Source: Thalassovita aquimarina (GTDB lineage Bacteria > Pseudomonadota > Alphaproteobacteria > Rhodobacterales > Rhodobacteraceae). Taken from it: a DNA stretch of 64,000 bases. A program made the translations under genes and the position numbers. Numbering within the stretch: position 1 is the first letter of the stretch; each line of letters opens with the position of its first letter. The notes under the pieces were generated by a model. That model saw nothing but the letters and a program-made list of their open reading frames with translations. It made no database searches and was not told the DNA's origin. Of this stretch, positions 17,277 through 26,006 are shown piece by piece. The DNA is taken from NCBI RefSeq assembly GCF_018219815.1, contig NZ_JADMKU010000008.1:62001-126000 (forward strand), read 5' to 3'.

Positions 17277-17927
17277 TTATCCTTGTATGGCGGGTTCGGG
17301 CTGGCGCGGCTCAGACAGCACGGCCTGTTCGTCGATCTCGTCCTCGACCGCCTTGATGCCGGCGATGCGCGAAATCCCCGTCATGTCGCCGCTCAGCAGG
17401 TATCCGACGGACCGCAGGATCAGTGCCAGAAGGGTCAGGCAGAAGAACACCAGTCCAGCCAGCCACAGAGATTGCGGCAGCCACAGCGGCGTCTGCAGCG
17501 CACTGTTCGAGGTCGACCCGAACTGAATGGAGGTCAGCAGCAACCGGCCGGCCCAGTAGGTCATCAGCGACATGAAGCCGCCCAGGCAAAGCAGCCCCAG
17601 CAGGTCAAGCAGCGCCCGTGGCCGCCGGTTGGCGAGGTTGTACAGCACGTCGATGCGGATATGGGCCTGCTCCATCAGCGCGAAGGTCAGCGCCCAGGAT
17701 ACCGAAACGGCAAGCACGTAACCGGTGACTTCGTCCATGCCGCCCAACGTCACGCCCACGAACTTGCGCAGCAGCACCTCGATGGTGACAAGGATGCAGA
17801 CTGCGATCAGGCCTAAGCCGGAAATCCAGGTCGATACACGGCCAACCTTGCCGGCACATGCCAGGACCCGATCCAGGGGCGCGAACGCCCCCGGTTTTTC
17901 GGTGATATTACTCATGCGGCGGGGCAT
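17277..17927 (-). CDS. TRAP transporter small permease (DctQ)
   Basis: A 216-residue protein with four predicted membrane helices (around residues 30-50, 70-90, 105-130 and 150-175) and the DctQ-like EVLLRKFVG and AHIRIDVLYN motifs. The start is ambiguous: ATG 17927 is one base after the DctP stop, while ATG 17915 gives MSNITEKPG; neither has a strong ribosome site. The C-terminal tail is acidic and Pro/Glu-rich. It stabilises the large permease and lies between the binding protein and DctM, as is common. Confidence 0.9.
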   Translation of the reverse strand: MPRRMSNITEKPGAFAPLDRVLACAGKVGRVSTWISGLGLIAVCILVTIEVLLRKFVGVTLGGMDEVTGYVLAVSVSWALTFALMEQAHIRIDVLYNLANRRPRALLDLLGLLCLGGFMSLMTYWAGRLLLTSIQFGSTSNSALQTPLWLPQSLWLAGLVFFCLTLLALILRSVGYLLSGDMTGISRIAGIKAVEDEIDEQAVLSEPRQPEPAIQG

Positions 17928-17928
17928 G

Positions 17929-18984
17929 TCAGTTCACTTCCATCGTGACGCCGATGACCGAACCGATGGTCTGGTTGAATTCCTCGACACAGTCGGGGCC
18001 GCAGCGTTCCGCCCACTTGGGCAGGATAACGTCGCGGGTGATACCAGCCAGCAGTTCCCGGTCGGCATCGCTGACCGGAACAAGGGTCATATCGGCCTTG
18101 ACGCCCACCGTGCAGGGATCGGCACCGACATTGCAGTTGATCCCGTCCTGGGTTTCCTGTCCGGCCCCGACCCAGATTTCGTCTTCCAGCGCCTGCAGTT
18201 CGGACTGCAGGAAAGACTGCGCTTCGGGGTTAAGCCGGTTCCAGAACGACAGGTTTGCCGTCGTCACCATGGTGCTCCAGCCGACCGGAAGGGCATAGAG
18301 GTGGCTCGACACCTCGAACCACTTGGCCGAATTGCCCGACAGGGTGCCGGTGATGGCACAGTCGACAACCCCGGTCTGCAGCGCCGGGATCACGTCGGCG
18401 AAGGCCATCGTCACGCCGGTGCCGCCCAGGGCCGAAACGAATTCCGACAGCGTGCGGTTACCGGTACGCACCTTCTTGCCCGCGATGTCGGACAGGTCCT
18501 TGATCTCGGTGTTGCAATAGAAAACCTGCGCCGGATAGGGCCAGGTCGCCAGCACCTTCACCCCGTATTTGTCGGCAAAATAGGAATCCAAAACCGGTTC
18601 GTAGGCTTCGGCAATCGCGTGCGCATCCTCGACCGTCGGGGCCAGCCCGGCCAGGTCGGCCGCTTCGTTGCGGGGATCGTCGGACGCGGTATAGCCAAGC
18701 ACGGCGGTGCTGACATCGACCACGCCCTGCCCGGTCAGGCGCAGGATTTCGCCGCCCTTCAGGCCCATTTCGTCAAAGCCCCGTACCGTCGCCCGTATCT
18801 TGCCGCCGGACGCCTCGGGCAGATGTTCGTTCCAGAAGTGTTCCTCGTAGTTTTCATAGGAGGACAGGAAGGAAACCGATCCCAGGACGTTCAGGTCGAC
18901 CTTCGGGATCTCCGCCGACGCGACCGTCGCCGCCATGATGGCGATCACCGCACCGGTCTGAGTCAGTATTTTTCGATTAGTCAT
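17929..18984 (-). CDS. TRAP transporter substrate-binding protein (DctP)
   Basis: A 351-residue periplasmic binding protein. ATG 18984 yields a clean signal peptide (MTNRKIL, then a hydrophobic core, cut near ASA-EIP); the upstream in-frame extension is not needed. The ligand-binding Arg region appears as KKVRTGNRTLSEF. The C-terminal half has four cysteines, in NCNVGADPC and ERCGPDC, which could form two disulfides and are unusual for DctP. It is the first gene of the operon with dctQ, dctM and the second MmgE/PrpD gene. Confidence 0.9.
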   Translation of the reverse strand: MTNRKILTQTGAVIAIMAATVASAEIPKVDLNVLGSVSFLSSYENYEEHFWNEHLPEASGGKIRATVRGFDEMGLKGGEILRLTGQGVVDVSTAVLGYTASDDPRNEAADLAGLAPTVEDAHAIAEAYEPVLDSYFADKYGVKVLATWPYPAQVFYCNTEIKDLSDIAGKKVRTGNRTLSEFVSALGGTGVTMAFADVIPALQTGVVDCAITGTLSGNSAKWFEVSSHLYALPVGWSTMVTTANLSFWNRLNPEAQSFLQSELQALEDEIWVGAGQETQDGINCNVGADPCTVGVKADMTLVPVSDADRELLAGITRDVILPKWAERCGPDCVEEFNQTIGSVIGVTMEVN

Positions 18985-19625
18985 TGCATAGCTCTCTCTG
19001 TTGGTCTCTCGGCGGCTTCCAAGGTTCAATTGCATTGATCGTGCCGGGCCGCCGACGGGTCTGTTATGTTCAGCTGCGCCATTTCTGGCCGCAATCGAAG
19101 ACTAGCCGTTTTCCTGAAATGTGAGAAAATCAACCAGCTATTCCGAATTGATATACGTCCGCCCGTGCTGAATTTCCCGACCCATTCATGCGGTCGCAAG
19201 GTTTGCCGCGCGCGTATCAAGGCTCATGCCCGCAATCGTGGTGACGGACCGACCAGTCCGGTCCCACCGCCTCTTCGCAACCTTGGACCGGACGCCGGTC
19301 AAAGACCAAGACCTTCCCCCCTCTTCCTTGATCCTCCAAATGATCTGTTCGCCGGTGAAGCTCCTCTTCGGCTTTCCTTTTCTTCAAATCCGCGACCTGC
19401 AAGCGAAATCGATCGATTCAGAGCTAGACGGCTCAAAACTCGCCCATATTTGAGATCAACGTCATCGAAAATCTCCAGATGCATGGACGACAACTTGAAA
19501 CAAATTCAAACATTCATCTGGAACATTGTGATGTTACCATTTATTCAAGTTCAGGAATTTGCATCTCAAAGGATAGCTTTCCATGTCGTTAACAATACCA
19601 GAGGACATAATTAGTCCGTAAGATT
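18985..19625. other. Intergenic region before the histidine kinase
   Basis: About 640 bp without a convincing gene. It is less GC-rich than its surroundings, especially 19480-19650. A short hairpin, GGACCG with CGGTCC, lies near 19245-19262. Open frames here have no ribosome site or recognisable protein. It probably holds the divergent promoters of the TRAP operon and the kinase. Confidence 0.4.
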
Positions 19626-20954
19626 ATGTTCCTTGGGCTCGGATTTGTTATGCAGAGCGATTTTTCAAACCCTCAGAGCGATTTCTCTGAATTTCAAAAA
19701 AGCCGAAAAGAGCGGTGTATCGCAAACTCCAAGACGCTTGTCCGCTACGTGACCCCATTCGCCATAGGCTGGTATATTGTCGCCCTGCTTCTGGAGGCAC
19801 CGCGGCTGGAAATCGCCGCTGCGATCGCCACGATCGGGTTTCTTTTCGGGATCGTGTTGCATTGGCTTGGCCGGGACAACGTTGCCCGGGTGACGTGGAT
19901 CCTGGCGGCGAACGTTGCCGTTTTCCTCGCCTCGCTGGTCGTGCATCCGTCCGGCTATATGTCCTTCATCCTGCTGGCCGCCGCCGGAATACCGTTTCTG
20001 ATATTCCCGCTTCACAAGAATCTGCCTCTGGTTCTTGGCTTCGTGGGTCTGCCGGTCATGCTGTGGTTCATCGGCTGGGGGTCCGATTACAGCTTCCTGC
20101 AACCCTTCGATATCGGTGAACAGACGGCAACGCATATCGTCGCCCCCGGCTCGGCGGTGACCGTGTTCGGGGTGGTTCTGTTCGAATTCGCTTACTTCGT
20201 GAGCGTCTCATCTCGCTATGCCTTCAACCTCCACAAGGCGCAGCAACTCGCCGAAGTGGCGAACGAAGCCAAGTCGGTCCTGCTCAAGAGCATGAGCCAC
20301 GAAATCCGCACCCCGCTGAATGCCATCACCGGGTATTCCGAACTGGTCCGCGAGGAGGCCCGCGGGGATACCCCCCTCGACCCCGCAGAGGTCAGGCAGC
20401 GCATGGATCTCATTCTGAACGCAAGCAGCGATCTGCTGTCGATGATGGATAATATGCTGGCTTTCGCATCAATCGCCGGAACGGAAATCCTTACGAAACT
20501 GACCGCGGTGGCGCTAAGCGAAAAGGTCGAAAAAGTCCTGCAACGCAATGGCCAGCTGATTGCGGCAAAGAAATTGACGCTCAATTTGAAGGCCCCTACC
20601 GGGTTGAAGGTCTCGGCCGATCCCGCGCTGTTATACGCGGCGATCGCGCAGCTGCTGGACAATGCCGCCAAGTACACCCCTGCCTGCGGTAACATCACCG
20701 TCACGGCCGAAGCGGTTTCGGGTCAGCGGGTGAAACTCACCTTCCGCGACACCGGCCCGGGCTTCCCAAAGGAAGCTTCGACGCGCGCGTTTGACCCGTT
20801 CGAACGGCTGGAATTTACCAACGGCACCCAATCGGGCGCCGGCATCGGCCTGGCGCTGGTCCATGCATATGTCAGCGCGATGGGCGGCGAGGTGGGCATT
20901 GACCAAAGCCATCCAGCAGGTGGTGTCGTCTGGATCGTTCTGGACGCGGCCTGA
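19626..20954 (+). CDS. Membrane sensor histidine kinase (orphan)
   Basis: A 442-residue kinase with about six N-terminal membrane helices (residues ~40-200), no HAMP or PAS domain, then a dimerisation domain with the H-box SMSHEIRTPLNAITGYSEL and an ATPase domain with LLDNAAKYTP (N-box), FRDTGPGFP (G1) and GAGIGLALVHA (G2). It should autophosphorylate on the H-box His. No response regulator gene is adjacent. An imperfect repeat, QSDFSNP/QSDFSEF, sits at the N-terminus if ATG 19626 or 19650 is used; neither has a good ribosome site. The signal and partner are unknown. Confidence 0.88.
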   Translation: MFLGLGFVMQSDFSNPQSDFSEFQKSRKERCIANSKTLVRYVTPFAIGWYIVALLLEAPRLEIAAAIATIGFLFGIVLHWLGRDNVARVTWILAANVAVFLASLVVHPSGYMSFILLAAAGIPFLIFPLHKNLPLVLGFVGLPVMLWFIGWGSDYSFLQPFDIGEQTATHIVAPGSAVTVFGVVLFEFAYFVSVSSRYAFNLHKAQQLAEVANEAKSVLLKSMSHEIRTPLNAITGYSELVREEARGDTPLDPAEVRQRMDLILNASSDLLSMMDNMLAFASIAGTEILTKLTAVALSEKVEKVLQRNGQLIAAKKLTLNLKAPTGLKVSADPALLYAAIAQLLDNAAKYTPACGNITVTAEAVSGQRVKLTFRDTGPGFPKEASTRAFDPFERLEFTNGTQSGAGIGLALVHAYVSAMGGEVGIDQSHPAGGVVWIVLDAA

Positions 20955-21167
20955 CCGACCCGGTCGCTTGGCGTGTTTTCCAAGGCCAGCACGATCGTCG
21001 TCGCAAAGATGTGTTGGAAAAGAACCTAATTTTTCCGAAATTTGCCACTAAACGACCCCAATTTCCTGCCGTTAGTATAGGTATAGGACCAGTGTCTCAC
21101 CCAAAGCCAGCGACATTGGCATGACCGCGCAAATTGTCGGTCATACATGAGAAAGCGGGTTTGTCGA

Positions 21168-22733
21168 ATGAACACGACCTATGATGTCACGAACATATTT
21201 GCTTACGACGGCAGCCTTGCGTCAATCTATGCCGGCGGCCTTCTGTCCGCCTCGCTGATCAACTCCGGCAGCGGCTCTTACAGCGGCACTTTTGAAGACA
21301 ACAACGGTCAGTTAAGCGCCGAGGACAGTGGCAAAACCACATTCACATTCGACGGCGGTGCCCCCCATACCATCGAATATCTCGGATCGGGAACGATTTC
21401 GACGATCGGCCTGTTGGGCATCAACATTGATGAACGGCCGGTCGCGGCATTCTCGATCGGCGGTCAGATCTACCTTCATGCCCCCGACGGGCTGCCACTG
21501 CTGTCTGGGGTGTCGATCAGCCTCGATATCGACGCAAACGCGGCCTACGACCTTCCGGGGGCGCCCGACGGGATCGTGCATGGCCTGGATGCCGCGGAAA
21601 TCATGGAAGGCGGCTACACCGACGTTCAGGGCGACCAGATCACCGAAAGCGACGATACCATCCTGGGCTTCGGCGGCAACGATACCATCAATGGCGAAGG
21701 CGGCAGTGACAGTATCGACGGCGGCAGCGGTGATGACCTCCTCAAGGGCAGCAGCGGCAATGATACGCTCGACGGTGGCAGCGAGGTCGACACGCTGATT
21801 GGCGGCGACGGCTCTGACGTGTTCGTGGCAGACGGCACCGGCGATACCATTCAGGATTTCGACACGACGACGGGCATCGGCGACAGCGACAGCAGCAACA
21901 ACGACGTTGTCGATCTGTCGGACTTCTACAATGAGGTGACGCTCGCCGAATGGAACGACACTAACCCCGACGAGCAATACAAAAATCCGCTGCAATGGCT
22001 GCGCGACGACATCAATGACGACGGCATTCTGCAAAACGCCGGCGACCTGCGGATTCAGAACGGCGGCACGTCGGTCGGCGGCGACCAGCTGAGCGTGGAA
22101 AACACGTTTGTCCTTTGCTTCATGACCGGCACCCGGATCGCGACAAGCAAGGGCGAAATCAATGTCGAAGCGCTCGCCCCCGGTGACCTTGTCCAGACCA
22201 TGGACCACGGTTTCCAACCCATTCGATGGATCGGAAGACGGGAACTTTCGGCCCATGAGATGCAGCAGAACCAGAACCTTCGCCCTGTCCGCATCCCGGC
22301 TGGCAGCCTCGGGGCGGGGCTTCCCGTCCGGGATCTGTACCTGACCCGCCAACACAGGGTTCTGGTCCGTTCCAAGGTCGCCGAGCGCATGTTCTGCCAT
22401 CGCGAGGTTCTGGTTCCGGCCAGGAAACTGAAACTTCTGGGGCACGCCAAGCTCTACGATTGCCCCACGCCGGTCGAATATTGGCACATCCTGTTCGATC
22501 ACCACGAAATCATCTATGCTGACGGGGTGCCCTCGGAATCCCTGCACACGGGGCCGGAAGCCTTGAAATCGATTTGTCCCGAGGCGCTCGAGGAAATACG
22601 CAGCCTGTTCCCGCAACTGCTGTCGGATCAGAGCGCAGGGCGTCTGTGCCGCCCGGATGTCCGGGGCAAACGGGGCCGGCACATGATGCGGCGCATCGAG
22701 AAGAACGAAAAACCGGTTCTCGAAGAAATCTGA
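21168..22733 (+). CDS. RTX-repeat protein with C-terminal Hint domain
   Basis: About 521 residues. Residues ~165-217 hold five to six glycine/aspartate nonapeptides of the hemolysin type (GGNDTINGE, GGSDSIDGG, SGDDLLKGS and so on), which bind calcium and are typical of type I secreted proteins. At C317 begins a Hint_2 domain (CFMTGTRIATS), with the histidine-bearing LTRQHRVLVRS further on. Hint domains can cleave or splice the chain, but no obvious downstream extein is present. The tail is very basic. ATG 21147 would add seven residues. Proteins of this layout are frequent in Rhodobacteraceae; their role is not settled. Confidence 0.82.
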   Translation: MNTTYDVTNIFAYDGSLASIYAGGLLSASLINSGSGSYSGTFEDNNGQLSAEDSGKTTFTFDGGAPHTIEYLGSGTISTIGLLGINIDERPVAAFSIGGQIYLHAPDGLPLLSGVSISLDIDANAAYDLPGAPDGIVHGLDAAEIMEGGYTDVQGDQITESDDTILGFGGNDTINGEGGSDSIDGGSGDDLLKGSSGNDTLDGGSEVDTLIGGDGSDVFVADGTGDTIQDFDTTTGIGDSDSSNNDVVDLSDFYNEVTLAEWNDTNPDEQYKNPLQWLRDDINDDGILQNAGDLRIQNGGTSVGGDQLSVENTFVLCFMTGTRIATSKGEINVEALAPGDLVQTMDHGFQPIRWIGRRELSAHEMQQNQNLRPVRIPAGSLGAGLPVRDLYLTRQHRVLVRSKVAERMFCHREVLVPARKLKLLGHAKLYDCPTPVEYWHILFDHHEIIYADGVPSESLHTGPEALKSICPEALEEIRSLFPQLLSDQSAGRLCRPDVRGKRGRHMMRRIEKNEKPVLEEI

Positions 22734-22871
22734 AGCCGCGACCGCAATGGGACGGGTCGGGCACCGGCGCAGGCCGATTGAACACGCGACCGCTATCCGG
22801 GTGACGTCCGGGCAGGCGGAACACGAGTGGCCGAAAACGCTTCAAGGACCGAAACCCTTTCGGCGAATGCG

Positions 22872-23633
22872 CTACGCCGCTTGTCCGCCTTCCTGCAGTA
22901 ATCTGAAACCGCCGCTGAGCGCGCCCCCGGCGCCCGCGACCACCGCCATGCGCCAGGCCAGGGCAAGGTTGCTGCTGATGACCGGCAGGCCGAGTTCCTG
23001 CTCGAGACCTTCGACAATGTCGAGCGTCCGCAGGTTGGTACAGGACAGGAACACCGCATCGATCTCGCCCTCGGCGGCAACCGCGCGGGCGGCGGCGTCG
23101 ATGGACCGCGGATCGATCCGGGCGACATTGGCCTCGACCTCTTCCCCGAAACTGATCGCCCGCGGCACCGCGAAGCCCGCAGCCTCGAAGGCCCGCTGCA
23201 GATCGGCCGCGATCGATGCCGAATAGGGCGATACCAACCCGATCCGACGCACACCGACATGGCACAGGGCCGCCTGCGCGGCACTCAGCGGATTGCAGAC
23301 ATGGGTGGTCGTGCAGCTCCGATGAACCAGCGCTTCGACCCGATCCGCACCGATCAGCGTGGTGCCCGAGGTACAGGCGTAACCGACCGCGTCGAAACGC
23401 GCCGCCGGCGGCAACAGCCCCGCCGCGCCGGGCAGATCGCGTTCCATCTGCGCGATGGTGTCAGGCGTCAGGTCGGCCCCAGACGGGATGCGCGTCACGT
23501 AAAGCGCCACCTCGCGTCCCGGCAGCAAGCGGCGAAAATCCTGCTCGATCGTTTCATCCACCTGCAACACGATCAGACCCAGCGTCGCGGCGCTGCCGAT
23601 CGGCCCGGTCAGATCGTAGGGAAAACCCGTCAT
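22872..23633 (-). CDS. Maleate isomerase / Asp-Glu racemase-like protein (EutA-like)
   Basis: A 253-residue protein of the aspartate/glutamate racemase superfamily, arylmalonate-decarboxylase/maleate-isomerase branch. Both active-site cysteines are present: C87 in YACTSGTTLIG and C198 in FLSCTNLRT. Two cysteines point to an isomerase or racemase rather than arylmalonate decarboxylase. The EutA protein of ectoine-use clusters belongs here too. Its start overlaps the stop of the M24 gene (ATGA), so it is coupled to that gene. The substrate is unknown. Confidence 0.75.
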   Translation of the reverse strand: MTGFPYDLTGPIGSAATLGLIVLQVDETIEQDFRRLLPGREVALYVTRIPSGADLTPDTIAQMERDLPGAAGLLPPAARFDAVGYACTSGTTLIGADRVEALVHRSCTTTHVCNPLSAAQAALCHVGVRRIGLVSPYSASIAADLQRAFEAAGFAVPRAISFGEEVEANVARIDPRSIDAAARAVAAEGEIDAVFLSCTNLRTLDIVEGLEQELGLPVISSNLALAWRMAVVAGAGGALSGGFRLLQEGGQAA

Positions 23634-24796
23634 AGTTCGATCACCGGCAATTCGGCCGACGCGCGGCGCGACAGCAATTCGGGCCCGTCTTCGCGCAGCA
23701 CGATGTTTTCCTCATGCACCATGATCCGCCCCGGTGCGAGAACCACAGCGGGTTCCAGCGTCAACACCATGCCTTCGCGCAGCACCGTCAGGTCCTTGGT
23801 GGTGAAAGAGGGCCATTCGGTCAGCGTGACGCCCAGCCCGTGGCCCAACCTCCCGCCGCCCGGGATTGCCCCCTCGGCCGCGATGGCGCCGGACAGGATG
23901 CGATGGGCGTCGCAGGCCCGCATGCCGGGGCGCAATTGCGCCAGTGCCGCCTCGGTCGCTTTGAACAGAACGTCATGGGCGCGCCTTGCATCGTCGCTTG
24001 GCGTGCCGATGGAAAAGTTACGGTCGAAATCGCAGAAATAGCCGTCCCTCACCGCACCGGTATCCAGCATCAGGATATCGCCCGCGCGCAGGGGCGCCGC
24101 CGCCGCCGGGGAAATCACGTCGCCGTAACCGCCCTGCCCGGCCCCGCCGGCGGTATAGCTGACCCAATCGGCCCCCGCCGCCAGCAGCGCCATCTGGAAC
24201 TGCCGGAACACCCGGTCCAGCGCCGGGCCATCGCGCACGATATCCGGCACCTTGTCGAAGGCCGCGTCGGCGATGGCACAGATGTCGCGGATGCGGTCGA
24301 TCTCGGCCCCGGACTTGACCTCGCGCACCCGATGGATGACCTCGGTCGCATCGGCAATGCGGCGCGGCGCGATGCGTTCGGCGACTCGGGCGTAATCGCC
24401 CAGCGGCATCCGCAGGCTGGTTTCCAACCCCATCGGGATGCCGATGCAGCCGGTTGCCGGCACCACTTCCTTCAGCACCTCGCTCAGCAACCCGACCCCG
24501 TCGTCGAACGGGTCGGGCGCATCCCATGTCCGGATATCGCTGATCCAGCAGCGCGCCATCAGGTCCTGCCCGATAGAGGGGATCACCGCGATCGGGGCGC
24601 CGCGTGACGGCACCACCACGAACCACGGCCGTGCCGGGCTTTCCCAGAACCGGGTCAAGAAGCCGGTGACGTAGAAGATGTCGGCCTGGGAAGTCAGCAT
24701 CAGCGCATCGTTGCCGCGCGCGGCCATTTCGGCTTGCAGCGCGCGGGTGCGCCGGACGTATTCGCCGGCGGGAAAAACCAATGATCCCTCACCCAT
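23630..24796 (-). CDS. M24 family metallopeptidase / creatinase-like hydrolase
   Basis: A 388-residue pita-bread-fold protein: an N-terminal creatinase-like domain (to about residue 150) and a C-terminal M24 domain with metal ligands in MLDTGAVRDGYFCDFDRNF, GHGLGV, LEPAVV and HEENIVL. It is therefore probably an active aminopeptidase, prolidase or amidohydrolase (ectoine hydrolase DoeA is a relative). ATG 24796 has AAGGG upstream and is preferred to GTG 24811; either way it overlaps the end of the PLP-lyase gene. It sits between that gene and the EutA-like gene in one operon. Confidence 0.82.
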   Translation of the reverse strand: MGEGSLVFPAGEYVRRTRALQAEMAARGNDALMLTSQADIFYVTGFLTRFWESPARPWFVVVPSRGAPIAVIPSIGQDLMARCWISDIRTWDAPDPFDDGVGLLSEVLKEVVPATGCIGIPMGLETSLRMPLGDYARVAERIAPRRIADATEVIHRVREVKSGAEIDRIRDICAIADAAFDKVPDIVRDGPALDRVFRQFQMALLAAGADWVSYTAGGAGQGGYGDVISPAAAAPLRAGDILMLDTGAVRDGYFCDFDRNFSIGTPSDDARRAHDVLFKATEAALAQLRPGMRACDAHRILSGAIAAEGAIPGGGRLGHGLGVTLTEWPSFTTKDLTVLREGMVLTLEPAVVLAPGRIMVHEENIVLREDGPELLSRRASAELPVIEL

Positions 24797-25841
24797 CTTC
24801 GGGCCCTTCACTGAGGATGGCCAGCACCCGCGCCTCCGCCCCCAGCCCTTCCAGCCCCGCGATCAGCGCCGCCATCCCCGCCCCACCAGAAGGGGTGGTG
24901 GCGAAGCCATGCGCCTTCAGGATTTCAACGCCCTGCGCCGCCTCTTCCTCACTGATCGTGACGAAGCGGTTGGCGTCGCGAGACAGCGAGGCGAGCGCGA
25001 TCATCGACGGCGTCTTGCAATCCAGCCGTCCCATTTCCGACACCGGCCCCTCGGTGGTCACCAGCCGGCCCGCCCGCACGCTTTCGATCAGCGCCGGGGC
25101 ATAGGCGGGCTCGACCACGATGATCTCCGGCCCATCACCCCATTGCGCCCGCGCATAACGCGCCACCGCGGCGGCCAGCCCGCCGACACCGGCCTGCAGC
25201 AGGATGTGGCTGGGCGGTTCCGGCATCTGGTCGACCGCTTCGCGGGCCATTTGCAGATAACCTTCCATCACCCCCAGCGGGATTTCCGTATAGCCCGGCC
25301 AGCTGCTGTCCGACAGCAGGGTCCAGCCCCTCTCCGCCGCCGCCCGTTCGGCTGCCGCCATGCTTTCCTCGTAGGTCTCTCCCGCCCGCACCACCTCGGC
25401 GCCCTTGGAGCGCAGGCGCTCGGCGAAGGCTTCGGGCACGGTATCGGCAAGGTAGATCACCGCCCGCGCGCCGAACACCGCCGCGCCCGCCGCCACCGAC
25501 AGGCCGTGATTGCCCGCGCTCGCCGCGACATAGGTCCGGTCCGACAGTTCATCGGCGGCGATTTCTTCCCCTGCCGCGTGATCGGCGGCATCGCAGGCGA
25601 TGACGAAGGCGGCGCCAAGCGCCTTGAAACTGCCCAGCCCCATGCGGGCGCTTTCATCCTTCAGGTGGATCGCCGCCACGCCACATTGCTGGGCGAGCCC
25701 GGGCAGATCGCGCAGCGGCGTCGCGGCATGGTGCGGGCATTGCGCCAGAAGCCTGCCAACCCGAGTCGCGTCGGCGCGCGCCAGCGGCGTGTCGATGGCG
25801 ATGCCCTGCCCCAGATACGGATTGTCGAAACTGCTTGGCAT
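24789..25841 (-). CDS. PLP-dependent lyase, diaminopropionate ammonia-lyase-like
   Basis: A 350-residue fold-type II PLP enzyme with a run close to that of diaminopropionate ammonia-lyase: CPHHAATPL, then KDESARMGLGSFKALGAA with the PLP lysine, SAGNHGLSVA and GVGGLAAAV. Such enzymes eliminate ammonia from amino acids (2,3-diaminopropionate, threonine or serine types). A G-rich ribosome site before ATG 25841 decides the start. It is the first gene of an operon with the M24 and EutA-like genes. The set recalls ectoine catabolism (eutB-doeA-eutA) but lacks the deacetylase and cyclodeaminase. Confidence 0.78.
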   Translation of the reverse strand: MPSSFDNPYLGQGIAIDTPLARADATRVGRLLAQCPHHAATPLRDLPGLAQQCGVAAIHLKDESARMGLGSFKALGAAFVIACDAADHAAGEEIAADELSDRTYVAASAGNHGLSVAAGAAVFGARAVIYLADTVPEAFAERLRSKGAEVVRAGETYEESMAAAERAAAERGWTLLSDSSWPGYTEIPLGVMEGYLQMAREAVDQMPEPPSHILLQAGVGGLAAAVARYARAQWGDGPEIIVVEPAYAPALIESVRAGRLVTTEGPVSEMGRLDCKTPSMIALASLSRDANRFVTISEEEAAQGVEILKAHGFATTPSGGAGMAALIAGLEGLGAEARVLAILSEGPEDG

Positions 25842-26006
25842 GGCATCCCCCCTTTTGCCGCCGGTTCCTTCGAACAAAGACCACCGGACCTTCCGAAGCA
25901 AGACCTATCGCCCGCCCTTCCCCGGCCATCCGGCGCATCTTGCACGCGGCGCGGCGATTGCCGAAAGTGGCGCCGACAAGCGCCCCGCACCCAGTCCGAG
26001 ACAGAC

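Noticed and set aside
15661-17526. A 621-codon open frame antisense to the TRAP permease genes
   Set aside because: Its product is His/Gln/Arg-rich with no fold-like pattern and lies opposite DctM and DctQ.
24678-26006. Long upstream extension of the class IV aminotransferase frame
   Set aside because: It runs antisense through the PLP-lyase gene; homology to aminotransferases begins only after ATG 26007.
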